Positions 54,567-64,000 of a stretch of 64,000 nt of DNA are shown one piece after another. A model generated the notes under the pieces. That model worked only from the letters and a program-made list of their open reading frames with translations, was not told the origin of the DNA and made no database searches. The stretch lies in assembly GCF_003597395.2 (NCBI RefSeq), contig NC_133770.1, positions 200,946,029 to 201,010,028 of the forward strand. Reading direction: 5' to 3'. Every line of letters starts with the position of its first letter. Positions within the stretch are counted from its first letter, which is position 1. This DNA is from Chelonoidis abingdonii. Taxonomy: Eukaryota; Chordata; Testudines; Testudinidae. The translations under genes and the position numbers were made by a program.

Positions 54567-54770
54567 AAAACAAGATGTAGTTGTAGCTATGTTGGTCCCA
54601 GGATATTAGAGAGACAAGGTAGGTGAGGTAATAACTTTTATTGGACCAACTTCTGCTAGTGAGAGAGACAAGCTTTGGAGATCTGCGTGGCTTGAAAATT
54701 TGTCTCTCTCACCAAGAGAAGTTGGTCCAATAAAAGATATTACCTCACTTACCCTGTCTCTCAAATACAA
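54567..54770. mobile_element. Retroposon with long internal inverted repeat
   Basis: GTAGCTATGTTGGTCCCAGG, ATATTAGAGAGACAAGG and GAGGTAATAACTTTTATTGG are a common turtle repeat. The second half repeats the block in inverted order (TGTCTCTCTCACC, AGAAGTTGGTCCAATAAAAG, ATATTACCTCACTTACCCTG). The arms are about 70 bp around a loop of roughly 40 nt. Confidence 0.75.
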
Positions 54771-55964
54771 GGGGAATTCTCAAAGCAAGATATAGGCAGT
54801 GTTTGTTCTCTCAAATACATCCTAAGTGCTGGTTACTTAAAGTGTCTGGGAACTCAAGCCTGAGCTGGCCAGCCAGCCTCTGAAACTTCCAAAGCATCAT
54901 GCTACAGAGGCACTGCTGTCCTTCCTGTGTCACTGCCCCCTCCCGTTCCTCTCCTGCTCTTTCTAGTTACCTTTCTACCTCTCCATAACAGCCATTCCTT
55001 GCTTTTCTTGCTCAGATTTCCTCTTCCCAGCTCTTATGGTGTCTTGCTCGCCCCTGTCTACTTACCCTCAACTCCTTTCCTCACTGGCTGCTCCACTCTC
55101 TAGCCCTTAATTTTGTTCTGAATCCACTAGGTTGATTATCTCCCTGCTAGCTTCCTGATGAACTCTTCCCAGTCTTCATACTCCAATCAGATTATGCCCC
55201 ATCAACGTTATTTCTTTGTTTGGCTTCACAGCTGCGTTTCAGATTGTTGCTGCCCTTCATTGTAATGCCTGCCTTTTCACCCCAGCCCTCAGTTTTATCA
55301 TATCCACACAACTGCTGTTACCATGGTTTGAAGTAGTTCTGACTCCCTTCTGCCAGTTCCTTCCCCTGCAGTGCATTGTCTACTAGGCAATGCCTCTGAT
55401 CCCAGTTGAGACATCAGAAATGGAGATGGTCCAACCAGTTCTTTAGTTATATTCCCCTGGAGGGCAAATGTCCCCAAGATCAGCTTTTCAGGGAACTTCA
55501 GTCCCCCACCCCAAATGTCACTATGTTGACACAGTTCACTGATCTTTACCTCCATTCTCTCTTCCTCACAAACAACACATGATTCTGTTGGCCCCTGTGA
55601 TACCGGGATTTCTTACATACTGCCCACAGATAGAATTTTGCATTAAGCAGTACTAATTTGAACCTGTTTTATTTTTATAATCCACATCCACACTTGGTTG
55701 TGAGCTTTCAAACATCACATCACAATCCAGACAGATAAAAATATATCCTGCAACTCACACTGCAACTTTGACAAATAAAAAGTTCATTTCTCACTTAGAG
55801 AGATGTGAATTTACTCAGTTTGGGTTAGAGTAACTAAAAAAGAAAAGGCAACATTATTTTATTTGGTAAAATATTCAAATCGTGTTTTACTGGTTTAAGC
55901 AAACCATGTTACTGCAATCTTACATTTGACTCTTACACTTTTCTTCACTACCATGCTAAATTGA
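54771..55964. other. Intronic sequence, nothing recognised
   Basis: Pyrimidine-rich in 54880-55290, then AT-rich. No gene supported. Confidence 0.4.
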
Positions 55965-56168
55965 TGGAAAAGCAATCTCCTGTTGACGTGATTTATCCAC
56001 CTCAAAGAGAAGTGGAAGCTATGTCGATGGAAGATCATTTCCTACCGATATACTGCGGAGAAGACACCATGGTAAGTCAATGTAAGTTATGTTGCTCAGG
56101 GGAGTGGGTTTTTTACATCCCTATGTGACGTAACATGTCAACTTAAGTGGTATTGTAGACCAGGCTTT
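55965..56168 (-). mobile_element. MITE fragment, relative of the outer element at 45776-46262
   Basis: GAAGACACCATGGTAAGTC, AATGTAAGTTATGTTGCTCA and GGTATTGTAGACCAGGCTTT match the outer family in reverse orientation. The left end is decayed. Confidence 0.55.
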
Positions 56169-56788
56169 AGGCTGCTGACAAGATAACTGATTGAGGCATA
56201 TCTCAGTGAGTTATAGCATTGCCATGTGTTTTTTCCAGAAAGTCAAAACATGCATACAACCCAAATGACATTTGGAACCTTTTGAGACTGAAGGATTCCA
56301 TTAGCAATGGCCTTCACCTCCCCTCCCCACACTTTCTAATAAGTCCAAAGCCCTTTAGAAAATATGATGTGACACATCTCCAAGCTTAGTAATACTAAAT
56401 CACATACTATCCCAGTATTACTCAGACTCCAGCATTACTAATAGTGCAATAATGGTAATAACCTATTCTGCTAGCCAGGAAGTACTATTAGCAGGGATAC
56501 AGTATCCAATAGTACTTCCTTTCACAGGATCTAGAGGCAAAACTTCCTTTAGCGTCCTAAATAAGCAACAGATAAAGGAGCCCAAGAACCTTCTCAAACA
56601 TACCTCAAGGTTTATCTCATCCTATTCTGCCTATTTCCAGTCACGCTATGAGCTTCATAGAAAATTTGGTACACATTTCCAGATTTTCCTTATCTGTCAG
56701 GTTTTTGATACTTTCTTACCTAGCTAAAACTGGAGCTGAGAAGACACTCAAACACATGCAAAGACTTGCAGAATAAGCTATGTGTTGG
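56169..56788. other. Intronic sequence, nothing recognised
   Basis: A 91-codon ORF at 56452-56727 has no domain. Confidence 0.4.
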
Positions 56789-57446
56789 TGTGATGAAGTG
56801 GTTTTTTCCCCTTTGTTAGGTTGTACATGAGCCTATGTGAGTCTTACTGTTTTGCGTGAATACTGCGTGTACCTCAGTTTTCCTGCATATTACACCACTG
56901 CCTAGGTGGTGGGAATAAGAGACTATGACTTTTGCTGAGAACCTCGAGGGCAAGTGAGGTTGCTCCAGCTGCCTGCACGTAAGTGATGGCTGATGCCTTT
57001 CATAACCTGAGAACCAGGAGGGGGATGTGACGAGGTAGCACATTGCCTGGGAAGCATGACAAAGACTGAGGAGAGATGGGGAGGGTTGGAGGTCTGGCTA
57101 CTGGAAGGGGTCAGTCTCTTTTTTGGGACTCGGAGAGGGGAGTCCAAAAGCACCATGCCGTGGGTTCCCCCAAGATGGACTTGGCTAAAGTTACTGATTT
57201 CTGTGCTAGCAAACTCTGTTATATGCTGTATTCCTGGCAACTAATAAACTCTTCTGTTTTACATGCTGGCTGAAAGTCATGACTGACTGCAAATTTGGTG
57301 TGCAGGACCCTCTGGCTTTCCCAGGGGTCCCGTCAGGTGGACCTGCTGCAGAAGTGCACAGTGAGAACAGGGGTGCTGAATGCTCTGAGGTCAGACTCAG
57401 GAAGGCCATAGATGAAGAAGCTTTTTGCCCTGGACAGTGTGGCCGG
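56789..57446 (+). mobile_element. Probable ERV solo LTR
   Basis: It starts TGTGATGAAGTGG and passes GTACCTCAGTTTTCCTGC, CACCACTGCCTAGGTGGTGG, GATGGACTTGGCTAAAG, AACTAATAAACTCTTCTG (a poly(A) signal), TTTTACATGCTGGCTGAAAG and CTCTGGCTTTCCCAGGGGTC. This order matches a turtle retroviral LTR I know. No viral genes are adjacent. The 3' limit is approximate. Confidence 0.65.
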
Positions 57447-57449
57447 AAA

Positions 57450-57562
57450 TAAGTTGACCAGATGAGAAGGAGAAAATATTGGGACACATGAGGATGGAGG
57501 GTGGGGTCTGTCGGCGGAGCAAAAAAAAAAAAAAAGCCGAGTGCTGTCAACGGAGCAAAACA

Positions 57563-57593
<31 letters not shown>

Positions 57594-57691
57594 AGACAAA
57601 TTGCGTCCCTACCAAAGATCTGTTGGAACGCGGGACAAACACCTAAATATCAGGATGGTCTCGATTTTATCGGGACGTCTGGTCACCCTAG
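57450..57691. mobile_element. MITE (GGGTGACCAGA family) with expanded AAAT repeat
   Basis: The left end GTTGACCAGATGAGAAGG is degraded and the right end ATCGGGACGTCTGGTCACCC is intact. Inside are a 15-base A run (near 57522) and an (AAAT)n tract at about 57561-57596. It is the same family as at 34101-34224. Confidence 0.7.
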
Positions 57692-58261
57692 GTACTCTGG
57701 CATCATTTTCAGTGACTATCCTTGTTTTCCCCTCAGCAGAATAATGATTTTATTTTAAATGTATTCATTTATTTTCTTCTTTATGCTCTAGGTCCCAGGT
57801 TTTGAACATGATTTATGCCTTCAGCCCACATATACAATTACTGCAGACAAACATAGTAATTTCATTCACAAATGTCTAGTTTGATGTCTAATTGGTCACT
57901 GGCATGTCATTTGCTTGTGCATTGACTATAAATGCCTGCTCAATCAGGCAGCAAATTATGCACGACTTTGCATACAATCAATTCTGAAAACTTGGCTTTT
58001 CACTGGTAACACACATTTGACCAATATTTGTTGTTAGCAAATATACTTAAAATGCCAGAAAAACTCAAGAATCTATTTTCTATGCTATACAGAGAGCATT
58101 CAGCTAAAGTTTACAGATTTCATCCCTTTCAATCATAAAAAAAAAGATTCAAATTCACAGCACGAATATTTTTATAAAAAGAAAAGTCACATATGAAGTT
58201 CCACTCTAGTCAATGGGAGCTGCGAACATTGAGTATTTGAAAATCCAGCTGCTATACTGAG
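57692..58261. other. Repeat-free intronic sequence, possible conserved element
   Basis: Positions 57760-58060 carry no recognisable repeat and are rich in motifs such as TCTAATTGGTCA and GCATTGACTATAAATG. Conservation is only a guess from appearance. Confidence 0.3.
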
Positions 58262-58533
58262 CCTATGTCTACACTATGAGCTAAGGGTGTGAGTCTCCTG
58301 CTTGGGTATACATACTTGTGCTAGCTCTCATTGAGCTAGCATGAAAATAAACAGCAGTGAAACCATGGTATCATGGGAAGAAAGAGCAGAGGCATGGCTT
58401 AGTTGTGCTGTGTACATACTGCCTGAAATCGCTGGAGATGTACTTAGCATAGCTAGGCCATGCTTCTGTTGTGCATATATGTGTACATGAGCAGGGGACT
58501 CATACCCTAGCCCATAGTGTAGATATAGCTTTA
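58262..58533. mobile_element. Palindromic MITE (AGCCTATGTCTACACTATG type)
   Basis: The ends GAGCCTATGTCTACACTATG and CATAGTGTAGATATAGCTTT are inverted. Blocks GTGAGTCTCCTGCTTGGGTA and GAGCAGGGGACTCATACCC are inverted next to them. It is non-coding. Confidence 0.75.
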
Positions 58534-59443
58534 AATGGCTAAACAGGTAATGAACTCTTGAAAATCTGGGTTCAATTATGAGTGCTGAGCACTTTTGAAA
58601 GCTGGCTTGAAATAGTCATGGTCTGGTGGTGGTAGTGTGGATATAAAAGGTCCCATGGCACTTTTCGTAAAAGAAGAGGTTTTTTTCAACCATTGTCCTG
58701 GGCCACAATTTTCTCTCTTTTCTCACTGTTGTGTTAGTGGTTCCCCTCAGAGGTGGCTGTATATCAGTAGTGGTGAATATATGTACTGTAATTCATGGGG
58801 CACTTTGGGATCCTTCAAGATGAAAAGCATAATGAAACATAAATACAAAATAATCCTGATAAAAGTATTAAACTTAGCATCATAAAGCCTAAGTAAAATC
58901 CATATTCATCATTGTGAAGAAATGATTGGAAGAAACTCTGCGGAAAAAATGCTGTTTTTAGTCCTGTATGGTTATTTCTAGGTGCAGTTATATTCCCATA
59001 GCTGTTGTATTTCTGTGAATTACAGCAAAGGTCAAAGACATGGTGTAGTGACCCCAGATTGCTGTTTGATGCAGCGAAGTCAGCAGGTACTATCATGCTC
59101 AAGGACAGTTAAATCACACTAAAGGTAAATAGAAAGGAACCAATAAGATTTTGAATGAATTTATTATTTACTAAATCAATGGACTGATAGCATCAGCTAG
59201 AACAAAGCAAAGTACAGGCCAGTGCTAAGCAAGCCTCCCAATACAGCAAGCCTCCCAACACTTTGACTATGAAGATGAGTCCTGATCTGCAGTGCCACAA
59301 CTATTGCAGGCCTCAGGTTCCCCTGCTCCGTAGCAGAGATGAGAATTATGCTGAGCTGTGCCTAACTGTGCAGTGTTATTTGCAGGGCGAACAAATGTCA
59401 TCATTAAAACGGAACCACCACACCATTTATCACTTCTGATTTA
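58534..59443. other. Intronic sequence, nothing recognised
   Basis: Unique-looking sequence apart from a 15-bp near-duplication GCAAGCCTCCCAA at 59229 and 59246. No gene supported. Confidence 0.4.
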
Positions 59444-59580
59444 ATAGGGTGACCAGATGTCCCAATATTATTGGGACCATCCTGATATTAGGAGCTTTGT
59501 CTTATATACAAAACTAGTATCTGCCTTTCCCCCTCAAAAAAGTGTCCCGATTTTTCACACTTGCTATCTGGTCACCCTAT
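59444..59580. mobile_element. MITE with perfect ATAGGGTGACCAGAT inverted ends
   Basis: The terminal 15 bp on each side are exact reverse complements. The interior TGTCTTATATAC and GTGTCCCGATTTTTCACACT match the copies at 34101-34224 and 57450-57691. Confidence 0.9.
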
Positions 59581-60234
59581 GATTTCAGCAGGAAACGACC
59601 CAAACTTTCTGGATAGTACAATAACCTTTAGGAATAGGCTATCTGCCTTTTAAACCTTAGGAAGCAAAGTTTTGAAATCAAAGGCTGGGGACTGTGTGCC
59701 AAGAGTCAATGTGCCTACAAATTAAATGTATGTGCAAGCGCATATATGCATTTGCGCTGATTTGTATGTGCTCATGTAGACACTTCCTTTGCACATGGAT
59801 ATAGCTCACTGTGTTTTGATTAGCTGCCTTTATGTGTTGTGCAATGCACTGCTAGAGTGTACAGAGTAGTACAGGGTTCCTCAAACAGATTTTCAACTGC
59901 ATTCTTTTCATTGACTGACAAGCCATATTACCCAGTTTGTCCAGGAGCTCACAGATTTTGACAAATTGGAAAAAAACAGACAGCTAAATGGTATGTATAT
60001 TTTTTTGAGAAAGGGTCTCTTTGGGCAAGTTCTTTGCAGTTTACATCTAACTTTAAATATTTACAACAACAACAAAAAATTCAGAATCTTTAAACCAAGT
60101 AACAGATATGTCTAGCAATAAGTTGTTAAAAGCATATAAGACCTCTACAATTGCTTATTTCAATATCTTACTCAATGAGCAGCCTTATACGTATACAGTG
60201 AAACCATCACACCGATATGGCTCTATCTATCTTT
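59581..60234. other. Intronic sequence, nothing recognised
   Basis: AT-rich. The 59720-59770 part may be a fragment of the same old repeat as 30364-30560. Confidence 0.35.
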
Positions 60235-60498
60235 GGTATGTCTACACTACCTGCCGAATTGGCGGAAAACGATTGATCAAGCGGGGGTCAATTTATCGCA
60301 TCTAGTCTAGATGCGATAAATTGACCCACTGAGCACTCTCCTGTTGACTCCCTGTACTCCACCACCATGCGAGGCGCAGGCAGAGTCAACGGGGGAGCAG
60401 CAGCAGTCAACTCACTGCAGTGAAGACACCACGGTGTGTAGGTCTAAGTACATTGACTTCAGCTGAAGATTGATCCCCCCTCCAGTGTAGACCAGACC
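60235..60498 (+). mobile_element. MITE with 18-bp-arm central palindrome and 3-bp duplication
   Basis: The termini GGTATGTCTACACTACC and CCAGTGTAGACCAGACC are inverted, with TTT on both sides (60232-60234 and 60499-60501). At 60287-60325 the arms GTCAATTTATCGCATCTA and TAGATGCGATAAATTGAC are perfect complements around a 3-nt loop. It is the same family as 42184-42478. Confidence 0.88.
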
Positions 60499-60760
60499 TT
60501 TGAGTTTTATACTGCCATCCATCACTGGAATACCTGAGTGTCTTCCAACAGCAATAGCGAGGCACTCAATGGACTGTATAGACTTACTGGTGCTTCTCTT
60601 TTTGGGGAAAAAAGTCTGCTTGGGGTAGGACCTTTGTGTTTCATTTTATTATATTATTTTATTGCAGTTCTAAAGGTTTATTTGATGCATTGTGCTTTTG
60701 TTTTTTCTTTCTTTCTTTGTGTTATTTGGGCAGAAGCTGTTATCAATGATGTCAGTGTCA
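60499..60760. other. Intronic sequence, nothing recognised
   Basis: AT-rich. A 91-codon ORF from 60538 has a hydrophobic middle but runs into the next element. Confidence 0.35.
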
Positions 60761-61606
60761 GGGTATGTCTACAGTACAGGATTATTCTGATTTTACATAA
60801 ACTGGTTTTGTAAAACAGATTGTATAAAGTCGAGTGCACGCGGCCACACAAAGCACATTAATTCGGCGGTGTGCGTCCATGTACCGAGGCTAGCCTCGAT
60901 TTCTGGAGCATTGCACTGTGGGTAGCTATCCCATAGTTCCCACAGTCTCCCCCGCCCATTGGAATTCTGGGTTGAGATCCCAATGCATGATGGTGCAAAA
61001 CCAGTGTCGCGGGTGATTCTGGATAAATGTCGTCACTCATTCCTTCCTCTGTGAAAGCAACGGCAGACAATCATTTTGCGCCCCTTTTTCTGGATTGCCC
61101 TGGCAGGATGCCATAGCATGGCAGCCATGGAGCCTGTTTTGCCTTTTGTCACTGTCACCGTATGTGTATTGGATGCCGCTGACAGAGGCGGTACTGCAGT
61201 GCTACACAGCGCATTCATTTGCCACTGCAAGGTAGCAGAGATGGTTACCAGTCGTTCTGTCCATTGCTGTGCCATTGTAAATTGGCGATGAGATGACAGT
61301 TATCAGTTGTTCTGTACCGTCTGCTGCTGTCATTGTGCTCCTGGCTGACCTTTGTTGAGGTTGGCCGGGGGCGCAAATACAACAATGGGAATGACTCCCC
61401 GAGTCAATTCCTCTTTATGGTTTCTAAAATAGAGTCAGTCCTGCCTAGAATATGGTGCAAGTGTACTAGAGAACCAGTGTATCAGAGAACCAGAGAGCCA
61501 CAGCCGCTCCGTGTCAGTCCCACAGAATGATGAGCTGCATGCCATTCACGGGGGGTGCCCCTGCAACAACCCCACCCGTTGATTCCCTTCTCCCCAACCT
61601 TTCTGG
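60761..61606 (+). mobile_element. Left part of a large TIR element
   Basis: It begins GGGTATGTCTACAGTACAGG and continues GGATTATTCTGATTTTACAT, TAGCTATCCCATAGTTCCCA, GCCGCTGACAGAGGCGG and GTAGCAGAGATGGTTACCAG. I recognise this as the first portion of a turtle element of about 2 kb with no clear transposase. No right terminus is present: sequence changes to CR1 near 61607. Confidence 0.6.
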
Positions 61607-63164
61607 GCAAAATTTAAGCTGCTAGGGAAGAGACTGAAATCCAGGACCTCTATGGTGGCATTCTCAGAAATGCCCCAGTTCCACGCGCAGGGCCAGGTAG
61701 CAGCAGAGCTTCAGAGTCTCAATGCGTGGATGAGACGATGGTGTAGAGAGGAGGGTTTACGTTCATTAGAACTGGAAACTTTAGGGATGGGAGGAGCCTG
61801 TACAGGAGAGATGGGCTCCACCTAAACCAAAGTGGAACCAGGCTGCTGGCACTAAACATTAAAAAGGTTGTAGAGCAGTTTTTAAACTAGAGATGGGGGA
61901 AAGCCGACTGCTGCAGAGGAGCATGTGGATCGGGCATGGACTTCTCTAGGGGAGATCTGATGATAGAGAATCTCCAAGTTATAGTCAGGAACAAAGGACG
62001 GAAGAGGATAATGTAAGGGCTGGATCAGATGATAAAGAGTCACATAAAAGAATCTGACACATCAGAAAAGGCCAGACAATAACAAGGACAAGTTTTTAAA
62101 GTGCTTGTACACAAATGCTAGAAGTCTAAAATAAGATGGGTGAACTAGAGTGCCTTGTGATAAAGGAGGATATCGATATAACAGGCAACACAGAACCTGG
62201 TGACTGAGAGCAATCAATGGGACACAATCATTCCAGGGTACAAAATATATCAGAAGGACAGAACAGGTCATGCAGGGGAGGAGTGGCACTATATGTGAAA
62301 GAAAATGTAGATTCAAATAAAGTAAAAATCTTAAGCGAATCCACAATCTTCCATAGATCGGTATGGATAGAAATTTCATGCTTTAATAAAAATATACATT
62401 AGGGATCTATTGTCGACCACCTGACAGGACAGTAATAGTGATGATGAAATGCTAAGGGAAATTAGAGAACTATCAAAATTAAGAACCCAATAATAGTGGG
62501 GGATTTCATTATTCCCATATTGACTGGGAACATTTCACTTCAGGACGAAATGCAGAGATGAAATTTCTCGATACTTTAAATAACTGCTTCATGGAGCAGC
62601 TGGTACGGGAACCCACAAGGGGAGAAGCAATTCTAGATTTAATCCTGAGGGGAGTGCAGGAGCTGGTCCAAGAGGTAACTATAGCAGGGGTAACTATAGC
62701 AGGACTGCTTGGAAATAGTGATCATAATACAATAAACATTCAACATCCCTGTGGGGGATACGGAGACCTCACAACAGACGCCAAATTGTGGCATTTATAT
62801 TCATATAAGGGGCAACTATACAAAATAAGGGGTTAGTTTTAAACAAAAGTTAAAAGGTCCAGTATATAAAGTGAAATTCCTGCAAGTTGCATGGGCCCTT
62901 TTCAAGACACCATATATAGACCAACTTCAAGTATACCCCAAATTAAGAAACACAGTAAAAGAACTAAAAAAGAGCCACCATGGCTTAATGACTATGTAAA
63001 AGAAGTAGTGGGAGATAAAAAGACTTCCTTTAAAAGTGGAGTCATCCTAGTGACTAAATAGAGCACAAATTGCAGCTTAATGGCAAGAGTGTAATAAGAA
63101 AACCAAAGAGAGTTTTGAAGAACGGCTAGACCAAACATTCAAAGGTAATGTTTTTAAGTACATC
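61607..63164 (+). mobile_element. CR1 LINE 5' portion with endonuclease
   Basis: The start AATTTAAGCTGCTAGGGAAG, then GAAATCCAGGACCTCTATGG and ATGGGCTCCACCTAAACC, matches the 5' region of a long turtle CR1, different in subfamily from 38484-40930. It continues past the endonuclease to TTTTTAAGTACATC, where an LTR-like sequence intervenes. The rest of the CR1 presumably lies beyond the window. Confidence 0.78.
62120..62840 (+). pseudogene. CR1 endonuclease (APE-type) remnant
   Basis: The frame at 62217-62402 reads GGVALYVKENVDSNKVKILS and the frame at 62558-62836 reads LVREPTRGEAILDLILRG and LLGNSDHNTINI, containing the SDH catalytic motif. These are blocks of the CR1 ORF2 endonuclease. Small indels break the frame several times, and VTIAG is duplicated by a 15-nt tandem repeat near 62680. 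Nicking of target DNA, the normal role, is not possible from this copy. Confidence 0.72.
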
Positions 63165-64000
63165 TGTCACAACAGATAGCTAAGGTTAATGTCTCTTTCA
63201 CTGTAAAGGGTTAACAAACAGGAACTGCAACACCTGACCAGAGGACCCATCAGAGGACAAGAACTGCAAATCTGGGTATAAAGTTGGTGTGTCCTTTGTT
63301 CAGTCTGCTGTTCTCTCTGGTTTCTGAGGGTGGACCACACGTACCTACAGGCTCTCTAATCTTCATATTCCAATTAGTATCAACAGTAGAAAGGCGATAT
63401 GTCTTTTTAATTGTTTTTCTTATTGCAAATGTGTAATGCTTAAGTATTTTAATTGTATTTCTGTCGGAGGAGCTTTTTCTCCAGTTCTATAATGCTAAAT
63501 CTGTATATCTATCTTGAATTACAGATATTATTTAAAAACTTTCTTGTATTCTCTGATATCCCTTTGTAAAGCAAAAGTCTGCTCTACCAGGGAATGGTGG
63601 GAAAAGGAAAAAAAAAATCTTCTCTCTTTATCTCTGTCTCTCTCTCCGGGAGAGAAGGGGGGAGGTAAATGTCCTTTGCTTTAGATTCATGGAGCTTAAT
63701 CTGTATTGCCTCTTGGGGGAGGGAAAACGGAGGGGAGGTGGTAATTCCTCTGTGCTGTTAAGATCAAGAGAGTGAATCCCATGATCTTCAGCGGTTACCC
63801 AGGGTGGGGATAGCTCTGGAGAGGCCTAGTGAGGGAAAGAGTTTACTTTCTCTTATTAGTATCTCAGGGTCTGGGGGTCCCCAGAAGTGTTTGTGGGGAG
63901 ACCAGAGTTTTATCGGGGCACTCAAGTCCTGATCAGTGTGTTGGCAGGGCGTATCAAGATCTAAGCTGGGTATTATTAAATATCTATCTAGCTTACCTCA
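63165..64000 (+). mobile_element. Probable LTR inserted in CR1, cut by window end
   Basis: It begins TGTCACAACAGATAGC directly after the CR1 sequence AAGTACATC. GTTAATGTCTCTTTCACTGT, AAAGGGTTAACAAACAGGAA and CCTGACCAGAGGACCC are wording I know from a turtle LTR retrotransposon. Later parts (TTTTTCTCCAGTTCTATAAT, CCTTTGTAAAGCAAAAGTC) agree. The right end and target duplication lie outside the window. Confidence 0.6.

Noticed and set aside
29340..64000. Further DOK6 exons upstream of the PTB exon
   Set aside because: I looked for the preceding PTB coding blocks (RYGRD...WFTFE) on the minus strand and saw none; a proper search could still find a short exon.
1..64000. CRISPR arrays, bacterial operons, prophage or rRNA
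   Set aside because: Sequence composition, spliced exon and transposon content are eukaryotic; no spaced direct-repeat array or rRNA signature was seen.

Overview
This is vertebrate nuclear DNA, most likely from a turtle. It is intronic sequence packed with transposons. The turtle call rests on the mix of repeats: several CR1 LINE copies, a DIRS-type tyrosine-recombinase retrotransposon, a two-gene PIF/Harbinger element, hAT elements and many small inverted-repeat transposons of kinds I know from turtle genomes. There are no bacterial-style operons. Nearly all ORFs of 60-150 codons here are chance or transposon-derived.

The only host coding sequence I can support is one 139-nt exon on the minus strand at 29201-29339. 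It has a good polypyrimidine tract and AG acceptor, a GTAAGA donor, and 46 intact codons matching the end of the PTB domain of docking protein 6 (DOK6). Everything else is then intron of that gene: sequence below 29201 is downstream of the exon in transcript order and sequence above 29339 is upstream. I found no second DOK6 exon.

Layout. 1-3372: intron with small MITEs. 3373-7680: a decayed DIRS element on the minus strand (gag, RT and RNase H remnants, no recombinase, inverted termini). 7681-13137: mostly unique sequence with a tRNA-Lys-like pseudogene and a probable ERV LTR split by a MITE. 13138-18881: a CR1 LINE split by a 330-bp hAT MITE and by a 3.2-kb hAT element with a broken transposase. 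18882-25080: old CR1, SINE and LTR scraps, including a 115-bp inverted duplication about 1 kb apart. 25081-29200: an unexplained 171-codon ORF, two GC-rich repeats and a LINE fragment. 29201-29339: the DOK6 exon. 29340-38483: MITEs, palindromes and a tRNA-derived SINE. 38484-40930: the 5' half of a CR1. 40931-46430: MITEs and a solo LTR. 46433-50541: a nearly full-length Harbinger element with a SANT/Myb-like gene (plus) and a DDE transposase gene (minus) converging on facing poly(A) signals. 50545-60760: intron with MITEs, a second LTR and two stretches that look like unique, possibly conserved sequence. 60761-64000: a stack of large TIR element, CR1 5' half and an LTR running off the window edge.

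The transposon genes do not cooperate with the host gene in any way the sequence shows. All carry stops, frameshifts or lost catalytic residues. Family names for repeats come from memory of consensus-like sequences and were not searched; splice sites, target-site duplications, inverted repeats and motif changes were read directly.
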